The notes beneath the pieces are model-generated. The model had not been told where the DNA came from, ran no database searches, and worked only from the letters and a program-made list of their open reading frames with translations. 37,947 nt of DNA from Smittium mucronatum (taxonomy: Eukaryota; Kickxellomycota; Harpellomycetes; Harpellales; Legeriomycetaceae), in assembly GCA_001953115.1 (NCBI GenBank), contig LSSL01000425.1:1-37947 (forward strand), written 5' to 3'. Both the position numbers and the translations under genes were made by a program. Of this stretch, positions 22,383 through 34,176 are shown piece by piece. Position 1 is the stretch's first letter. Each line of letters starts with the position of its first letter.

Positions 22383-23293
22383 TTATTGAGCATAGATGTC
22401 TGCTCCATTAGAAACAAAATATTCAGAAATATCTATAAACTCATCAAAATATCTGTTGCTACTATTTTTAAAAAGACTTATTAGGGGTTGATTATTTTGG
22501 GCATTGACATCATAGCCATTTTCTATCAATATTTTCAATATTTTCAAAGGTGCACCATATTTACATGCATTTATTAGAGTTTGGCATTTTGAGCATTTAT
22601 ATCAGCGCCATTTCCAATCAATAGCTTTATTAATTCATAATCATATTTAGATTTGTTTGCTTTGACCAATGGTTCTCCATTTCTTGAATTTACATTGGCT
22701 CCGGTGCCTAATAAATGCTTAATTGTGAGTAGATCAACCCTGGAATGACATGCATTAATTAAAACCTGCCCATTTTAGGCATTAACGTCACTACCGTTGT
22801 CAATTAAATATTTAGTTATTCGAAGACATGTATTGCAATAATAAGGGTATTCATTGGAAGAATCCTCTATACAGTACTTTTCAGACAAATCGCTCAATCT
22901 CGAGCAAGAGAAAGCTAAGGCCTGACCATTTTGGGCATTGATTTCAACACATTTTTCAACCAAATACCTTACAATATCAACATCAAATCCGCCCATGCAG
23001 GCATTTATTAATGTCTGGCCGTTTTGAGAGTTGATTTCAGCACCTTTCTTGATAAGATATTCTATAATCCTAAAACATTCTGTACCACACATGTTTATTA
23101 AGACTTGGTTATTCTGAGCTTTGATATTTGCTCCATTGTCAACCATATATTTGATTGTATTTAAATCTGCTTTTGAATGGCATGCATTTAATAATGCCTG
23201 GTCGTTCTGGGCATTGATGTATGCCCCATTATCTATTAAACATTTGATTCTATCATACCCATAAACATTACAACGGGTATTTATTAGAGCCAT
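22383..23293 (-). pseudogene. Copy 2 segment: main ankyrin array
   Basis: From 23293 to 22775 the frame is open with about five units: NGAYINAQNDQALLNAC, NGANIKAQNNQVLINMC, KGAEINSQNGQTLINAC, CVEINAQNGQALAFSC and NGSDVNA. A TAA then replaces Q and the array continues NGQVLINAC, NGADINAQN (frameshift near 22587) and NGYDVNAQNNQPLISLF. It ends NGADIYAQ at a TAA (22383-22385). One unit carries the CIEDSSNEYP insertion shared with copy 1. The Met at 23293 sits inside a repeat (QN, stop, MALIN) and is not a start. Confidence 0.75.
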
Positions 23294-23410
23294 TCAATTT
23301 TGAATATTAATGTCTATACCTTTATCCAATAAATATTTCATAATCTCAAACCCATCTTCTCTAGAACAGGTATTAATTAATACCTGTCCATTTCCCGTGT
23401 TTAAATTAGC

Positions 23411-23659
23411 TCAATTTTCAACCATATATCTGATTACCTCTAATTTAGAACAGTTTGATGTCATAATAAGATAATCATCATCTATTGAATTAATTTCTAA
23501 CCCTCTACCTACGAGAAAATTTAATTCATCTAAATGGACTTCTTCTCTACACAACGTTTTCAGCAACCGAGATAGATGAAGAGTTACAATCTCATTGACT
23601 TTTTGAAATATTTCGTTTCTTTTTTTTCTGTTGAAATTGGATATGCATATATTGTGCAA
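23411..23659 (-). pseudogene. Copy 2 segment: transition from middle domain to ankyrin repeats
   Basis: About 82 codons. A basic helix-rich part (NRKKRNEIFQKVNEIVTLHL) is followed by the first degenerate ankyrin unit (LNFLVGRGLEINSIDDDYLI) and VIRYMVEN before a TGA that stands where NG is expected. Confidence 0.55.
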
Positions 23660-24326
23660 GAAAGTATATCATACACTTGTTTTATAGCTTGTAATCAATT
23701 TTCGAAATTCATTATTGAGTTTTCAAGTCCATAAAAAAATAATTTTTTAATTTGAGCTATTTGAGAATTCGAAAAAAACTTATTGGATATAGGAAAATTA
23801 TCTAGCTCCTCTTTTTTTTTTCACGCGTACAGATTAACAATATTTTGATGTCAAATAAATCATCTAATCCTGAATATTTTTTATTTATATGTGATAAAAA
23901 CATAGTATTTCCTTTTATGACAGACTTTAATATTACGTACCTCAAAATATATAGTTTGTTTGAATAATTTTAAAAAATATAATCGAACAGTTTCGCGTGA
24001 CAGTGGTTTAAAATTGGATCGACGTTATGGTAGTGAAAAAAATATGATTTAAGGCCGCAGCTGTGTATAAACTTCAATACATCGACATTTCCATATTGAA
24101 TCGATATTTCCATGATATCTTTTGGATATATTTGAACTTTGGAACAATTTCATTTTATAAATTTGAGAATTAATAAATTTCTGTATTGATAAAAAAAATA
24201 AAAATCAATGTTTTCCAAAATTCCAAAATTCACCCCTTTGGATCTAAGATATTCTAAGGTCTGAATATCATAATTATATATTGATTGAATAAATATTTCG
24301 TCCTTTTCAACAATATCTAACCCATT

Positions 24327-24819
24327 CTAAATCAATAATACAAGTAAGTCTTGCTTATTTTCTTTCACTATTCTTTTCAAACCCTTTTTTGATACATTAA
24401 TGATTTTGGGTTTGTTGTGGCGTTCGATTTCCGCAACTTTGATTATGAAATTATCTAAGTTCGGAGTTATCTTTTCAGATTTTAGTATCGATTCCAAAAT
24501 AAAGTAATCCAGAGTTGTTAAAGCGAGGTCCAATGATGTCCAACTATATTTTTTTAAATTTATAAGGGAAATTAATGTGATCTCATTTATTTTTGATTTT
24601 TGATTATTTTCAGGCTCATTAGCAACTTCAAGATATTTTCTCTTTTTTTTTTTGACTATTAATTAAAATGCTTAGTTGATTATCAACTTGTCTTCTGAAT
24701 CTGCTCCTTATTTCATGATAAAATAACTGTTGCCCATTCTCATAAACGGCAGCACCATTCTTTACCAAGATTATCAAGCAATATTTATCTTTAAGTACTT
24801 TTGGGAATTTAGCTAGCAA
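24327..24819 (-). pseudogene. Copy 2 segments: middle domain
   Basis: Two open pieces. At 24819-24628 it reads MLAKFPKVLKDKYCLIILVK then NGAAVYENGQQLFYHE. At 24533-24327 it reads MDLALTTLDYFILESILKSE then KGLKRIVKENKQDLLVLLI. Both have counterparts in copy 1 (FKFKEIFKDDNLLIRLIKD; FNIALTNLDYDILNKIL). The region between them is frame-broken near an A/T homopolymer at 24642-24655. Confidence 0.6.
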
Positions 24820-25019
24820 CCCTCTTTGAAATCAAATATATTTTTTTTTCCAAAATAAAGCATAAAAAATCCAGACCGAACTTTAAATGACTCGGAAATA
24901 TCGTAAAAAGATTTAGGAATAATCGCTATTTGTGAATTTTTAGATATAACAAGTAATTATTCAGGAATTTCTGATGGCATACATTCCATCATCGTTTCCT
25001 ATTTAATATATCCACAATT

Positions 25020-28000
25020 TATATCAAAAAATTTACAAAATAAAATAGATTTGAAGAGGATGTAATAATGAAAGAAGGGTTATTATATAATATTAGATCT
25101 TTATCTATAAGATCTTATTTTTAAAAAAAATACAAAAAGTATTGGAATCTGAATATGTTTTTTCCTCAAGATTTTCAAAACAGGAATGAAGAGTGATTGC
25201 TATTTTAATTTCAGTTTAATTCCTCGATTTAAATTTATAAGAATAACTTATTGTCATTTTTTATATTACATTTATAATTACATTTAAATTAAAGGATTTA
25301 ATTAGATACCTTCTAAATCCTTTATGGGGAATTTAATCTTAACCAAATAAATTTATTTTCATTTTGGGAAGAGATAATGTATATAAAGAGCTGAATTATA
25401 AAATTATTTCCAAAAATGGAATTTTGAAATTGCACTTTATCTATTTTCAGACTTTAAAATATATTATGTATGTATCAGCTGTATCAATTTCTTTTGTGGT
25501 TCGATTTTCTATTCATTTAATAAAGAAATCTTTTCTAATAAATAAACCCCCTACTTTCGTTTCATAACCCGTGAAATAAATTATGTAAATCTTTTTTTAT
25601 TTTATTTAAAAAAAATCATACTAAATGACAGCTTATAACCCAGTTAAAAGCCCCCCATTAGTGATGGAAAATTTAAAATTTAAACACAAGAAAATAATAG
25701 CATTTCCATAGGAATATAAATTTGCTTTTTTCAGGAAATGGTAAGTTATAAAATTTAGGATAATAGATTTTCTCCTGAATAATCAAACCAACAAAGCGCC
25801 TTTTAAACGAATATATATATATTTAGAATTTTTCTAACCTTTCTTACCTTTCTGATCTTTTATTTTTAGGTCATTTGCAAATATCCGCTTTTCGCAAAAA
25901 ACGTTGAAAAAATAGAAAGAATTTAAAAAAATCTAGAGTTTTTGATTTTATATGGATAAGGTTGATATTGAATCTTGCGTTTATATTTTAACAATTCCTG
26001 ATAATCAATGTAGTTTAACTATTTATATTGGTTGTAACTAGCCCATTTACTATTTTCAGATAAAATTCATAGCGCCAATCAATTTATCTGCTTGCTGAAG
26101 ATAAATTTCTTAGAATGATAAAGATTTTGCTACTTCTTGAGACAAAATTTGTTATTTCAGATCTTGAAATATGAATTTATTTTGTTTCAAAAATCAAACT
26201 ATTTGAAAGAATAGTACTATTTAAAAGAATATTCTGTAATTAAAATGCGAGAAAAATAATTTTATTTTCATACCTTTTGAGGGTATAGATATTTTTGCAG
26301 AAATGGATACCTTTTTAGTATATTTTATAAGTTCTATTTTTATAAATATTGGTTCATTTATTGCTTATAACTGTTGAATAATTTTACTAAATGTTCTATT
26401 GTTTCAATTTATATTAGTACACAAGTTTTTTTATAAATGTCTTCAATACATCTTAATACTTTTTCGGCATAAAATTTTATATCTTAATTCTTTCTTAATT
26501 ATTTTATGTTTCCCTTTCATCTATTCTGGAACACAACTATTTATTAATAATGCATTAATGTATTCAGTCAGAAAGTATCACAACTTTCTTCATTTTTGGC
26601 TTTAAATTAAGGCAGTTTCCTTGTACAGAAAAATTTCAAATTAAAATAATCAGTTAATCTAGCTCTCAATAAAAATAATGGGTTATATTATTTCCATTTA
26701 TTTTAGAATATACCAAAAAGAAAATTTCATATAAGTCAGTAAATAATAAAAAATTCTTAATATGATTTTAATAAAATTATAATTAATTAATACAAAATCA
26801 GGTTTAGCAATATCTTTTAAAGCATATTTTTCAAATAAAAAATATAATAATATAGAACATGTTTAAACCTTTTATTAAAAGCTTCGACATAATCACCAAA
26901 ATTCCTATTTTTGTGGAGTATTGGGGATGGTTTTCAAAAAAATTTCAGGTTTTATATAATGGAAAAAAACTTTTTATTATATAAAAGTCAAAAAGTAGTT
27001 TAGGAAAATATATTTTAATTTACATATATCTAAATAATTTTTAACTTCATTACACAAAAATTTATGCCACAAGTTATAAGTACCAGGAATTCTTGTGATA
27101 ATAAAGGATTTTTGTAAAGTTATAAGGGTGATTCATGATAAGAACTTTTTGATATTCGTCAATTTACACATAAAGATCGAATGTTTTCACTCTTGAAATG
27201 AAGTTAAAAATAACTGAAATTTGATATTTGATATTTTTTTATAGTCTATATTTTAAATCTCAATGATTTTTAATTTAATACTGATCAATTAAAATGTTTT
27301 TTTATTTGGAGTTTAAGAAAGCTTAATGTATTAGCATTAAAATTTTTTTTTGAATGCATCAATTATTCCTTTTATTAAATACAAATATTGTAATTTTAAA
27401 CAAGATTAAATTTTGAGGTGAGTTCAATGTTGATTTTTCTTGGAAAATATTGAGCCTCATACTATCTATATCGAATTTTTTTATTTTAATTTAATTTTTA
27501 ACAATGAAATGTGGATATTGAAAAAGAAATCAATCCACATTCTTTTATATTGTACTTATTTTTTTAGATTAATAATGATGGATTAATCAAATTTAGGTAA
27601 ACACCCTGTATTTATTCTTGAGAAGTATAAAAAAAATTTACGTCTTAATAATATATATGAATCCACGTAAAATGGAAAAAAAAATTATAAGCAATATGTG
27701 AAGAGGAACCAATTTAAAATAAGAAACCGAAATATTTTATATAATCATGTATCTCAGTAACATATTTCGAGAAAATTTTAGTACTTTTCTGTGTTTTCTT
27801 GATCATTAAAGAAAGAAGGTCGGTTTAAAAATACTTTAAAAAATTTGATTTTTTTTTTGACATATAAATTTTCTAGTGTGAAATGCTTTAAATATACTGA
27901 AAATATCATTTAATTTTATCACAGATACTTTATATGTTTTTTTTGTAATTGGTGGGGTTTATATACTTTTATCACATTTCATTGACATGATAAATCAGGA

Positions 28001-28490
28001 TAACACCATAAAGAATAGCTTTAGGATCCAAAAACTTTTTTTTTTGAATATATTAAGCTAAAAAAGGATAGTTGATTTAAAAAGAATTTTTTTGAATTTA
28101 ATATAGCCTGTATTCGCTTATTATTAAAATTAATATCCAGCTGAATTTTAGAGTAATAAAAACCCAGAAATTAAAATTATGATAGTATCTAGTATATAAA
28201 CATAATAATTTTATTTTTCATATTAAGGATAATCCTTTTATTTTTGTTACATAGATACAAAATGATCCCTTTACATTCAAATTTCAGCCTAACCCTTTTC
28301 AGAATAATATAGATCATCCAAGCAAACGCCTAAAATTAGGGTAGCTGTTTATTTTTATTCTATTTCTAGTAATATAGGCAATATAAAGCCAATATAAAAA
28401 AAATAAATTAAAGTTTGATGATTTAGTGAAGTTGTAAAACAATAATCTCAAATTTGAAATCAATTTCTACTCGCCATGTATTTAATCAAT
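25020..28490. other. Long AT-rich gene-free stretch
   Basis: About 3.5 kb with no supported feature. Short open frames at 25364-25567 and 26399-26605 (plus) are rich in Phe, Leu, Ile and Tyr, as expected from AT-rich noise, and match nothing I know. Confidence 0.45.
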
Positions 28491-28499
28491 CGATTGAAT

Positions 28500-28575
28500 C
28501 CACCCGATTTAGGAAATATTTCTATTTTTGTTCATTTATGCAATTACTATGAGAAATACGTCCATTTTTCTGAAT
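28500..28575. repeat. Relic resembling a right end of the 19430-21568 element
   Basis: CTATTTTTGTTCATTTATGC followed by AATTACTATGAGAAATACG and TCCATTTTTCTGAAT parallels the end motif CTGTCTATTTTTGCAATTAT then TTTCAAAAACCTGTCTATTT. Degenerate; chance similarity in AT-rich DNA cannot be excluded. Confidence 0.3.
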
Positions 28576-28928
28576 TCTCCAAAGAATAATGTGTATTTTA
28601 AGATCAATTTTATAAAAATACGGAAATTTTGATGGTTCTCTGTCGATTTGATTTTATTGGATTAATTTACTGCAATTTTTTTTATAGCTATTATCTAATA
28701 TAAAATGTGCTATTTATATATTCATCAAGCTTGTAAAAAATTTTAATTTTTTTAATGATGATGATTATTTCTAGTGAAAGTAGTGTAATTGATTATTAAT
28801 TGAAACCAGAGAATTATTTGCTAAACTCTTTTAAATATAATAAATTCTTGTATTCAAACACCAAAACTAAATATAATTTGTGATATTATTAGTTAATTTT
28901 TATTTATGGTGTGATAGAAAATTGAATT

Positions 28929-29000
28929 ATGCGAAAATTGCAAAAATGATAATGATTTTGAAAGTATTTACAAAAATAATCGAATTTTAAAATAATATCA
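28929..29000. repeat. Relic resembling a left end of the 19430-21568 element
   Basis: TTGCAAAAATGATAATGATT then TTGAAAGTATTTACAAAAAT and AATCGAATTTTAAAATAATA follows the subrepeat pattern of the left terminal repeat (AGCAAAAATAGACAGG, TTTTTGAAAATAA, TTGCAAAAATAGGCAG, ATTTTAAAATAT). It suggests a second, older member of the same family. Confidence 0.45.
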
Positions 29001-29233
29001 AAACTATTAAATAAATTAACGAGATTTCAAATCGGTGAATAAAAGCTAGTTTGGTTCGAGAAATATAAATACGATAGCTCAATGAAAAAAAAATACGCAT
29101 ACTGTATTTTTTAATATTCATAGGTCCGAACTAAACGCAAAATAAATAGACACTTTGTCATTATTTATTTTAGAATAAAAAAAAGCCTAACTTAGTTGAG
29201 GTTCAAAATTTTCTGTATCATATTTATAGTCTT

Positions 29234-29840
29234 CTAAGAGTAAAACACTTTTCCTGCTTTAGGGGCTTAATAGTGTACTTTTTGAAGTACTCTGGACTAA
29301 AATTTCACACAGCGTTGTACTATTCTTGGTTGGGAATAGTGGAGACAGCGCACAGCGTTTCGGAGAATACGGCTCCACAGAAAAAACATTTCTAGAAACA
29401 GATGGAAACGATGGTTTAGACACGGCTGAGACATAGTCTAGTGCAAAAATCATGCGTCTGACAGTCAGACGGATCTCAGCGTCTAACAGCTATTTGTAGT
29501 AAAGCCATGTCGATCAAACCCAATTTTGAATAGGAGCCTAATTTTATTAAACCTGCTAGAATTAGGCTCTGACTAGGAGCTCAGTAGATTCAATGAGCTA
29601 TCGCCCGTTGACAAAGAGCTTAATTCTTGACTGCATATAACCTCAGTCATATACCTACTTGATGCAATGCCAGGGGGGGTCTTTCGGTTGGTAGATTGAA
29701 CCCTTTTCCCGTAGGTACACAGCCGGAAGTCCGGCAGACGAGCTTATTGTAGTTAGGATAATAGTCTTTTCTATACGACTTTTTCTTTTTTTCATATTTT
29801 TTTAATATATTTTTCAATGAAGCTATCTTACAATAAAATT
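29234..29840 (+). repeat. R1 dispersed repeat, copy A
   Basis: About 600 bases, clearly less AT-rich than the flanks, aligned with 36926-37545 from CTAAGAG to the end motif TTACAATAAAATT. It contains conserved stem-loops: ACTATTC/GAATAGT (29319-29340), CGTCTGAC-A-GTCAGACG (29455-29471), TCAATG/CGTTGA (29590-29611) and GCCGG-AAGT-CCGGC (29722-29735). Protein frames are not conserved between copies, so the minus-strand open frame 29259-29453 is not called a gene. Whether R1 is a transposon end, a structured RNA gene relic or something else is unknown. Confidence 0.75.
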
Positions 29841-29844
29841 TAGT

Positions 29845-31350
29845 AATATAACATAGATTTATTTATATTTATAGAGATCCTAATATTTCTATTTTTTTAC
29901 AAAAACTATAATTTATAGAGGTTTTAAATTATTTATATCTTTATTAGCTTTAAAATCGGAAATTTATATATTTTTTAGCTGTACATATTTTCCACCAAAT
30001 AAACTTTAAAGTAATTACACTAATGGATTTTTTTAATAGTTAAATTCAAAAATTTCTTTTTAAACACAATAAGGATAAGTAATTATATAATAATAATGAT
30101 GTTTGATTAATAATTTTTACTGCATAATTTATGATACCCTCAGCATGTTAGAAAAATTTCACCTTTTTAAAATCAAATTAATTATATGTGTAGAGAATTT
30201 TTATCTGTGTTTTATTATTGTAATATGAGTCATTATATGGGTTTGAAAATTTTGTAAATTTAGTATGTTTGACAGCAGATAGCTTATTTTTTAGTATTTT
30301 GATTTTTTTTTAAAATTTTGAATACTGTGAAAAAGTGATAATCTGAAATTAATTTTTGATAGCCTTAGATTTTCAATTTTAAATTTTCATACTATGTTTG
30401 ATATGTGGTTAAAATATTATTTTTTTAAGTGAATATATACATATCAAACCTTCAAAATCAGTGATACATTTCAAGTTTAATTATATAAATATACAATTAT
30501 AAAATTAAATGCACACTAGACAATGGATATTTAAATATGGTTTGATTGTGAAAATTAAATTTTATATGATATTTAAAATGTTAAAATTAAAGTAATTGTG
30601 ATTAGTTAATTATGTCTAAATTCAAGAAATTAGTGTCTATATTTATTTAAACATAAATTAAATCCAATTGAAAACATTAGGTGAAGTGAGAGACAGTTTA
30701 TGGTTAAGAGATATTTATTCATGACCTCCAAAAATCTTTAAAGAATGAAGAAAAATTACCGTGAAATAAACAAACGCCATACAAGTATATTCATGAGTTA
30801 TTAAGAATATTTTTTTGATAGTAAGGATTACTTTTTCAGAGCTAAAAGATAATTTTTAAAAAACTGTTGGGTGTAATTTGAATGTAATATATAGCATATT
30901 ATAAGAGGCATGAGACGGGTTACTAAGAAGTTTCTCTCTAAAATTCTTCATGTTTAATTTCGTTTATTAATTATTAAAATATAAACCGTTACTCCAGCTT
31001 CATTTTATATAAATGAGCTATGTATTAAGTATTGTAATTATGAAAACCATCGGGGTTTTTTAATAAGATATAGATAATTTTTAATATGAAAAATGTGAAA
31101 TTTTATTTTAAACTAAGAGAAAATCTTTCGAAATTGAAATTTTAATTTTAATAGATTTACTTTTAGTATTATGATTCTTATACTTCAAAAAAAAAACCAT
31201 ATATTTAAAAGCCATAATAAATAAATTTTACCTTTTCCCTAAAAATTATCCATAATATAAATTTAAAAACAATACTGATATTAAATGGACAACGAAGATT
31301 TTGAATTTAATTTTAATAAAAATAATTATTATTAGGCTAGTAAATAAGTG
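29845..31350. other. AT-rich gene-free stretch
   Basis: No supported feature. A short ATG frame at 31284 (MDNEDFEFNFNKNNYY, stop) lies just outside the left end of MULE 2 and is too short to call. Confidence 0.4.
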
Positions 31351-31358
31351 GATAAAAA

Positions 31359-31508
31359 ATTATGTAAAACGATACAAAATAAATCATTAGACACATAATC
31401 AAACAATTAGAGCAATTTCTCCAGACAAAATTATGTATAAAAATACTAAGAGTTTTGGGTTTTTTTCTATTCAGCATAATTTATTGAGTTTAATTCTATT
31501 GGATTAAA
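31359..31508. repeat. MULE 2 left terminal inverted repeat
   Basis: The outer 88 bases pair nearly base for base with 34239-34326. The inner part (TTTTTTTCTATT, then TTTAATTCTATTGGATTAAA) pairs more loosely with 34177-34238. Confidence 0.87.
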
Positions 31509-31679
31509 AGTATAAAAATAAATATTTACAGTTATTATCCATAAATTAATACATAAGTCTAGTATTAAATATATAGCAAGAAATTAGATCCTTTTTCAGT
31601 TTGAGAATTCCTGATATTAAATTCCCTTCATTAAAGATTTATATAATAAGGAGTTTTTTTTTAAAAAAAAGATGAAAAT

Positions 31680-33350
31680 TAATTGAAATATCTGCCCTAA
31701 AACCATAGATACTGAAAGTGAAGAATTTTTCTCAAAATGGAGAATATTAATGGAATAAAACTAAAATATATCTCCAAAAAATTTTCTTTTGCAAGAATAA
31801 AAAATCTCTGTTATGTACTGCTTTTACAAGAGTGGATGAATACTTCATAGGAATAAATAAATTATATAAGGCCTTTAATCATAAAAGAAGCTGTATTTTA
31901 TTACCACTAGAAGAAAATTATAAGAATTTGATAATTAAACTAAACAACGAAGGGGTAAATAGACCGTGGGAAACAAACAGAATTTGGCATCCGAAAATAT
32001 TATAATTCAAAATAAAACAATATATACAGTACTTAGCAACTTTAGGAGAGCCAAAAAAAGGCCAGGAATAACAACAAACTTGATCAATGAATATATAAAC
32101 AAAGATAAAGATGTACAAAACAGAGATCCTAGAAGAAAATATGTTTATAACTATACGATTGACTCAGGTAATTTATAATTACAATTTTTCTTTATGTATT
32201 ATTTTTTTTACAATTTTTATGTAATTTAGAGATCTTTATTGATTCAAAGTATCTTTTAAGTCTAGAAAATACTCTAAAAATATTCATATCGACTCAACAT
32301 ATCGGTTAATTTACCTTGGATACCCTGTAATATTTATAGGTGTAAGCGATGCAAATGTAATCTCCGTACTGTCAGGGACCACTATAGTATCCAATAAGTC
32401 ACCTGTAACATACTTCCGGGTAACAGACAGCATCCGTAAAGAAATGGAATCTCAAGGAGGTTCACTCAATTAAATCTATTTAATCGCTGATTCTTCCCCA
32501 TCAATAACAAGTGAGTTAAAAAAACTGAACCCTTTTTGAAATAGAGTGCACTGTTGGGCCCATGTTTGTAAAATTATAGAAAACAATTTTAAATCTCTTA
32601 ATTCGGAAATTAAAGAGAAAATTTTATCTGAAATGAAATTCTTGCAGCTTTGTAATTTCAGAAGAGAATTCCAGATATTATTTAATTTTTTATTTTCTAT
32701 AATTTCAAATATCAACGGAGCTGAAAAGTTTTAAGATTACTTTGATAAAAATCACGTTCAAATTGAAGATACTTGATTTGAGGGTTGTAATTTATTCAGC
32801 TCAAGTAATAATAATTGCCATGAGCCATTCAATTTACCTATAAAAAAGTCATACTTAATTGGAAAAAAAAAATAATATCAAAATTTTTAAATCTGTGCAA
32901 GCAAATAATATATAATTTAAGTTTAGAAAAAAAACATGAATTTGCTTGAAGAATTATGTTAAAATCAATTTTATCAATTATTAAGCAATAGTAAATTTTT
33001 ATAAGATTTCAAACGATGAAATTAAGTCAAATTACATAGTTTCAGATTCACCTCTAACCAACTAAAGGGTTCAATTAATACAACTAAAATATCTTAAAGG
33101 GTATTATCTAAACTTTCGAGAGTATAAAGAATTTCATAAAGATAATTTTATACTAACTGTTGGAATAAATGTAGTATCATGAAATTCCGTTTTCTTATCT
33201 GTTATTGATTTGTCAAACGTAAAAAATGACACTACGTTTACCATTTTTTGAAAATTAATGGAGATTCTGCTGTTATAACTTTTTTTTTATAAAAAAAAAA
33301 GGCAAGAAGGAGACCAAAAAACTTGGAAAAAAAATCCTTACAAAGCTATT
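31680..33350 (+). pseudogene. MULE transposase pseudogene 2
   Basis: Blocks of a MULE transposase appear in order over several frames. There is a zinc-finger-like part (SLLCTAFTRVDEYFIGINK, then FNHKR), the pre-catalytic motif LSNFRRAKKRPGIT, and HIDSTYRLIYLGYPVIFIGV with the first Asp at about 32290. LIADSSPSITSELKKLNP has the second Asp region, followed by HCWAHVCKIIENNFKSL and EIKEKILSEMKFLQLCNF. Next come FEGCNLFSSSNNNCHEPFNL then PIKKSY (the WYEG-SNN-E-N-K block, with the W as TGA), and a basic tail KKARRRPKNLEKKSLQ at about 33290-33340. Many stops and frameshifts make it inactive. It lies centrally between the inverted arms of MULE 2. Confidence 0.83.
32546..32734 (+). pseudogene. MULE transposase 2, CWAHV segment
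   Basis: Open segment of 62 codons. The Cys-Trp-x-His motif (HCWAHVCKIIENNFKSL) and the helices that follow are a standard part of MULE transposases after the second Asp. The Met is internal, since the frame upstream reads LNPF, stop, NRV. Confidence 0.75.
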
Positions 33351-33879
33351 AAATAAGAAAATATATGCAATTTTCTATTAGCATATATTTCATAATTTAT
33401 ATTAGTCTATTGAAGTTTTGATTATTTAATAACATATCTGATTTTACCATTCAAAACGTCTGTTTAATATGAATTCAATAAAATCTTAGATATAATTGAC
33501 ATTTGAATAAAGAATAATTAAAAACTTAAAGTATAATACTTAAATTTTTATGAATAGTTCGTTTAATGCTCCTAAATTTCGAATTCCGCAGTGCCTACAA
33601 CCCCATTGAGTGTTAAATCAAAATAAATAGAGACCAAAAGTAATAAAAATCGCCTTACTATAAAAATTAAAAATTCGTATAAAGCTAAACCTTTTCTAAA
33701 AGTATATAATATGAGGATATATTCTAAACATAACTTACATAATAAAAATTAAATAATATTTCGTATTTCCCATATTTCGTTATTTTTGCCTTATGAATTA
33801 TGTACTTATTTCTTGAGGTATATCCTTATTTGAAACTTATCTCTAACAATAAAAAAATTAACAAGTTAAATAAACTAAA

Positions 33880-34175
33880 ATGGTGAGTTATTTTTTATAT
33901 TATATTTAGTTATATTTTTTACATATTTATCATCGGATTAAACATTATTTTTTATTATGATAAGATTCGAGCAAGGAGCAAGGGGAGAGGATCAAAAATA
34001 ACAGAAAAAGATGAAAGAAAAAAAGACAAACCAGGGGAAAATTACAAGTGGGAAATAAAAAAAAACGATTTCAATTCTTTTTCACTTTTTTCTGGTTTGT
34101 TATATCAAAAAATATCAATCTTAATATTTAATAATAATTGGATTTTTTTTGTTAATATTTATATATTATTTTAGA
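33880..34175 (+). other. Possible passenger coding fragment inside MULE 2
   Basis: A frame open from before 33960 reads DKIRARSKGRGSKITEKDER then KKDKPGENYKWEIKKNDF and runs hydrophobic to a TAG near 34175. It is strongly basic and less AT-rich than its surroundings. No in-frame ATG precedes it. An ATG at 33880-33882 is followed at once by GTGAGT, and a TAAG at 33961-33964 could serve as the acceptor of an 82-base intron that would join the ATG to this frame. The protein family is unrecognised and the intron is speculative. Confidence 0.3.
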
Positions 34176-34176
34176 T

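Larger units (their letters stand above)
21787..24999 (-). pseudogene. F-box-like/ankyrin-repeat protein pseudogene, copy 2
   Basis: Minus-strand paralogue of 575-3925 with the same order: F-box-like N-terminus (MPSEIPE, stop, LLVISKNSQ; then VRSGFFMLYFGKKNIFDF), middle domain (DLALTTLDYFILESIL), and about ten ankyrin units down to about 22385. Stops hit different residues: TAA replaces the Q of NAQNG (near 22780), TGA replaces the G of QNG (near 23296) and of ENGAN (near 23411), and TAG interrupts LLVLLI/NGLDI near 24325. There is a single-base frameshift near 22587. Downstream, 21787-22304 holds hydrophobic decayed frames that might be a C-terminal region lost from copy 1. The ancestor would be about 1,000 residues. 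Confidence 0.8.

Noticed and set aside
575..24999. A reassigned stop codon (alternative genetic code) explaining the in-frame stops
   Set aside because: All three stops occur, at positions that would need different residues (TAA for Q, TGA for G and W, TAG elsewhere), and true frameshifts occur too. Decay explains this better.
29259..29453. Protein-coding gene on the minus strand of R1 copy A
   Set aside because: The homologous part of copy B has a stop and different frames, while hairpins are kept. The open frame follows from lower AT content.
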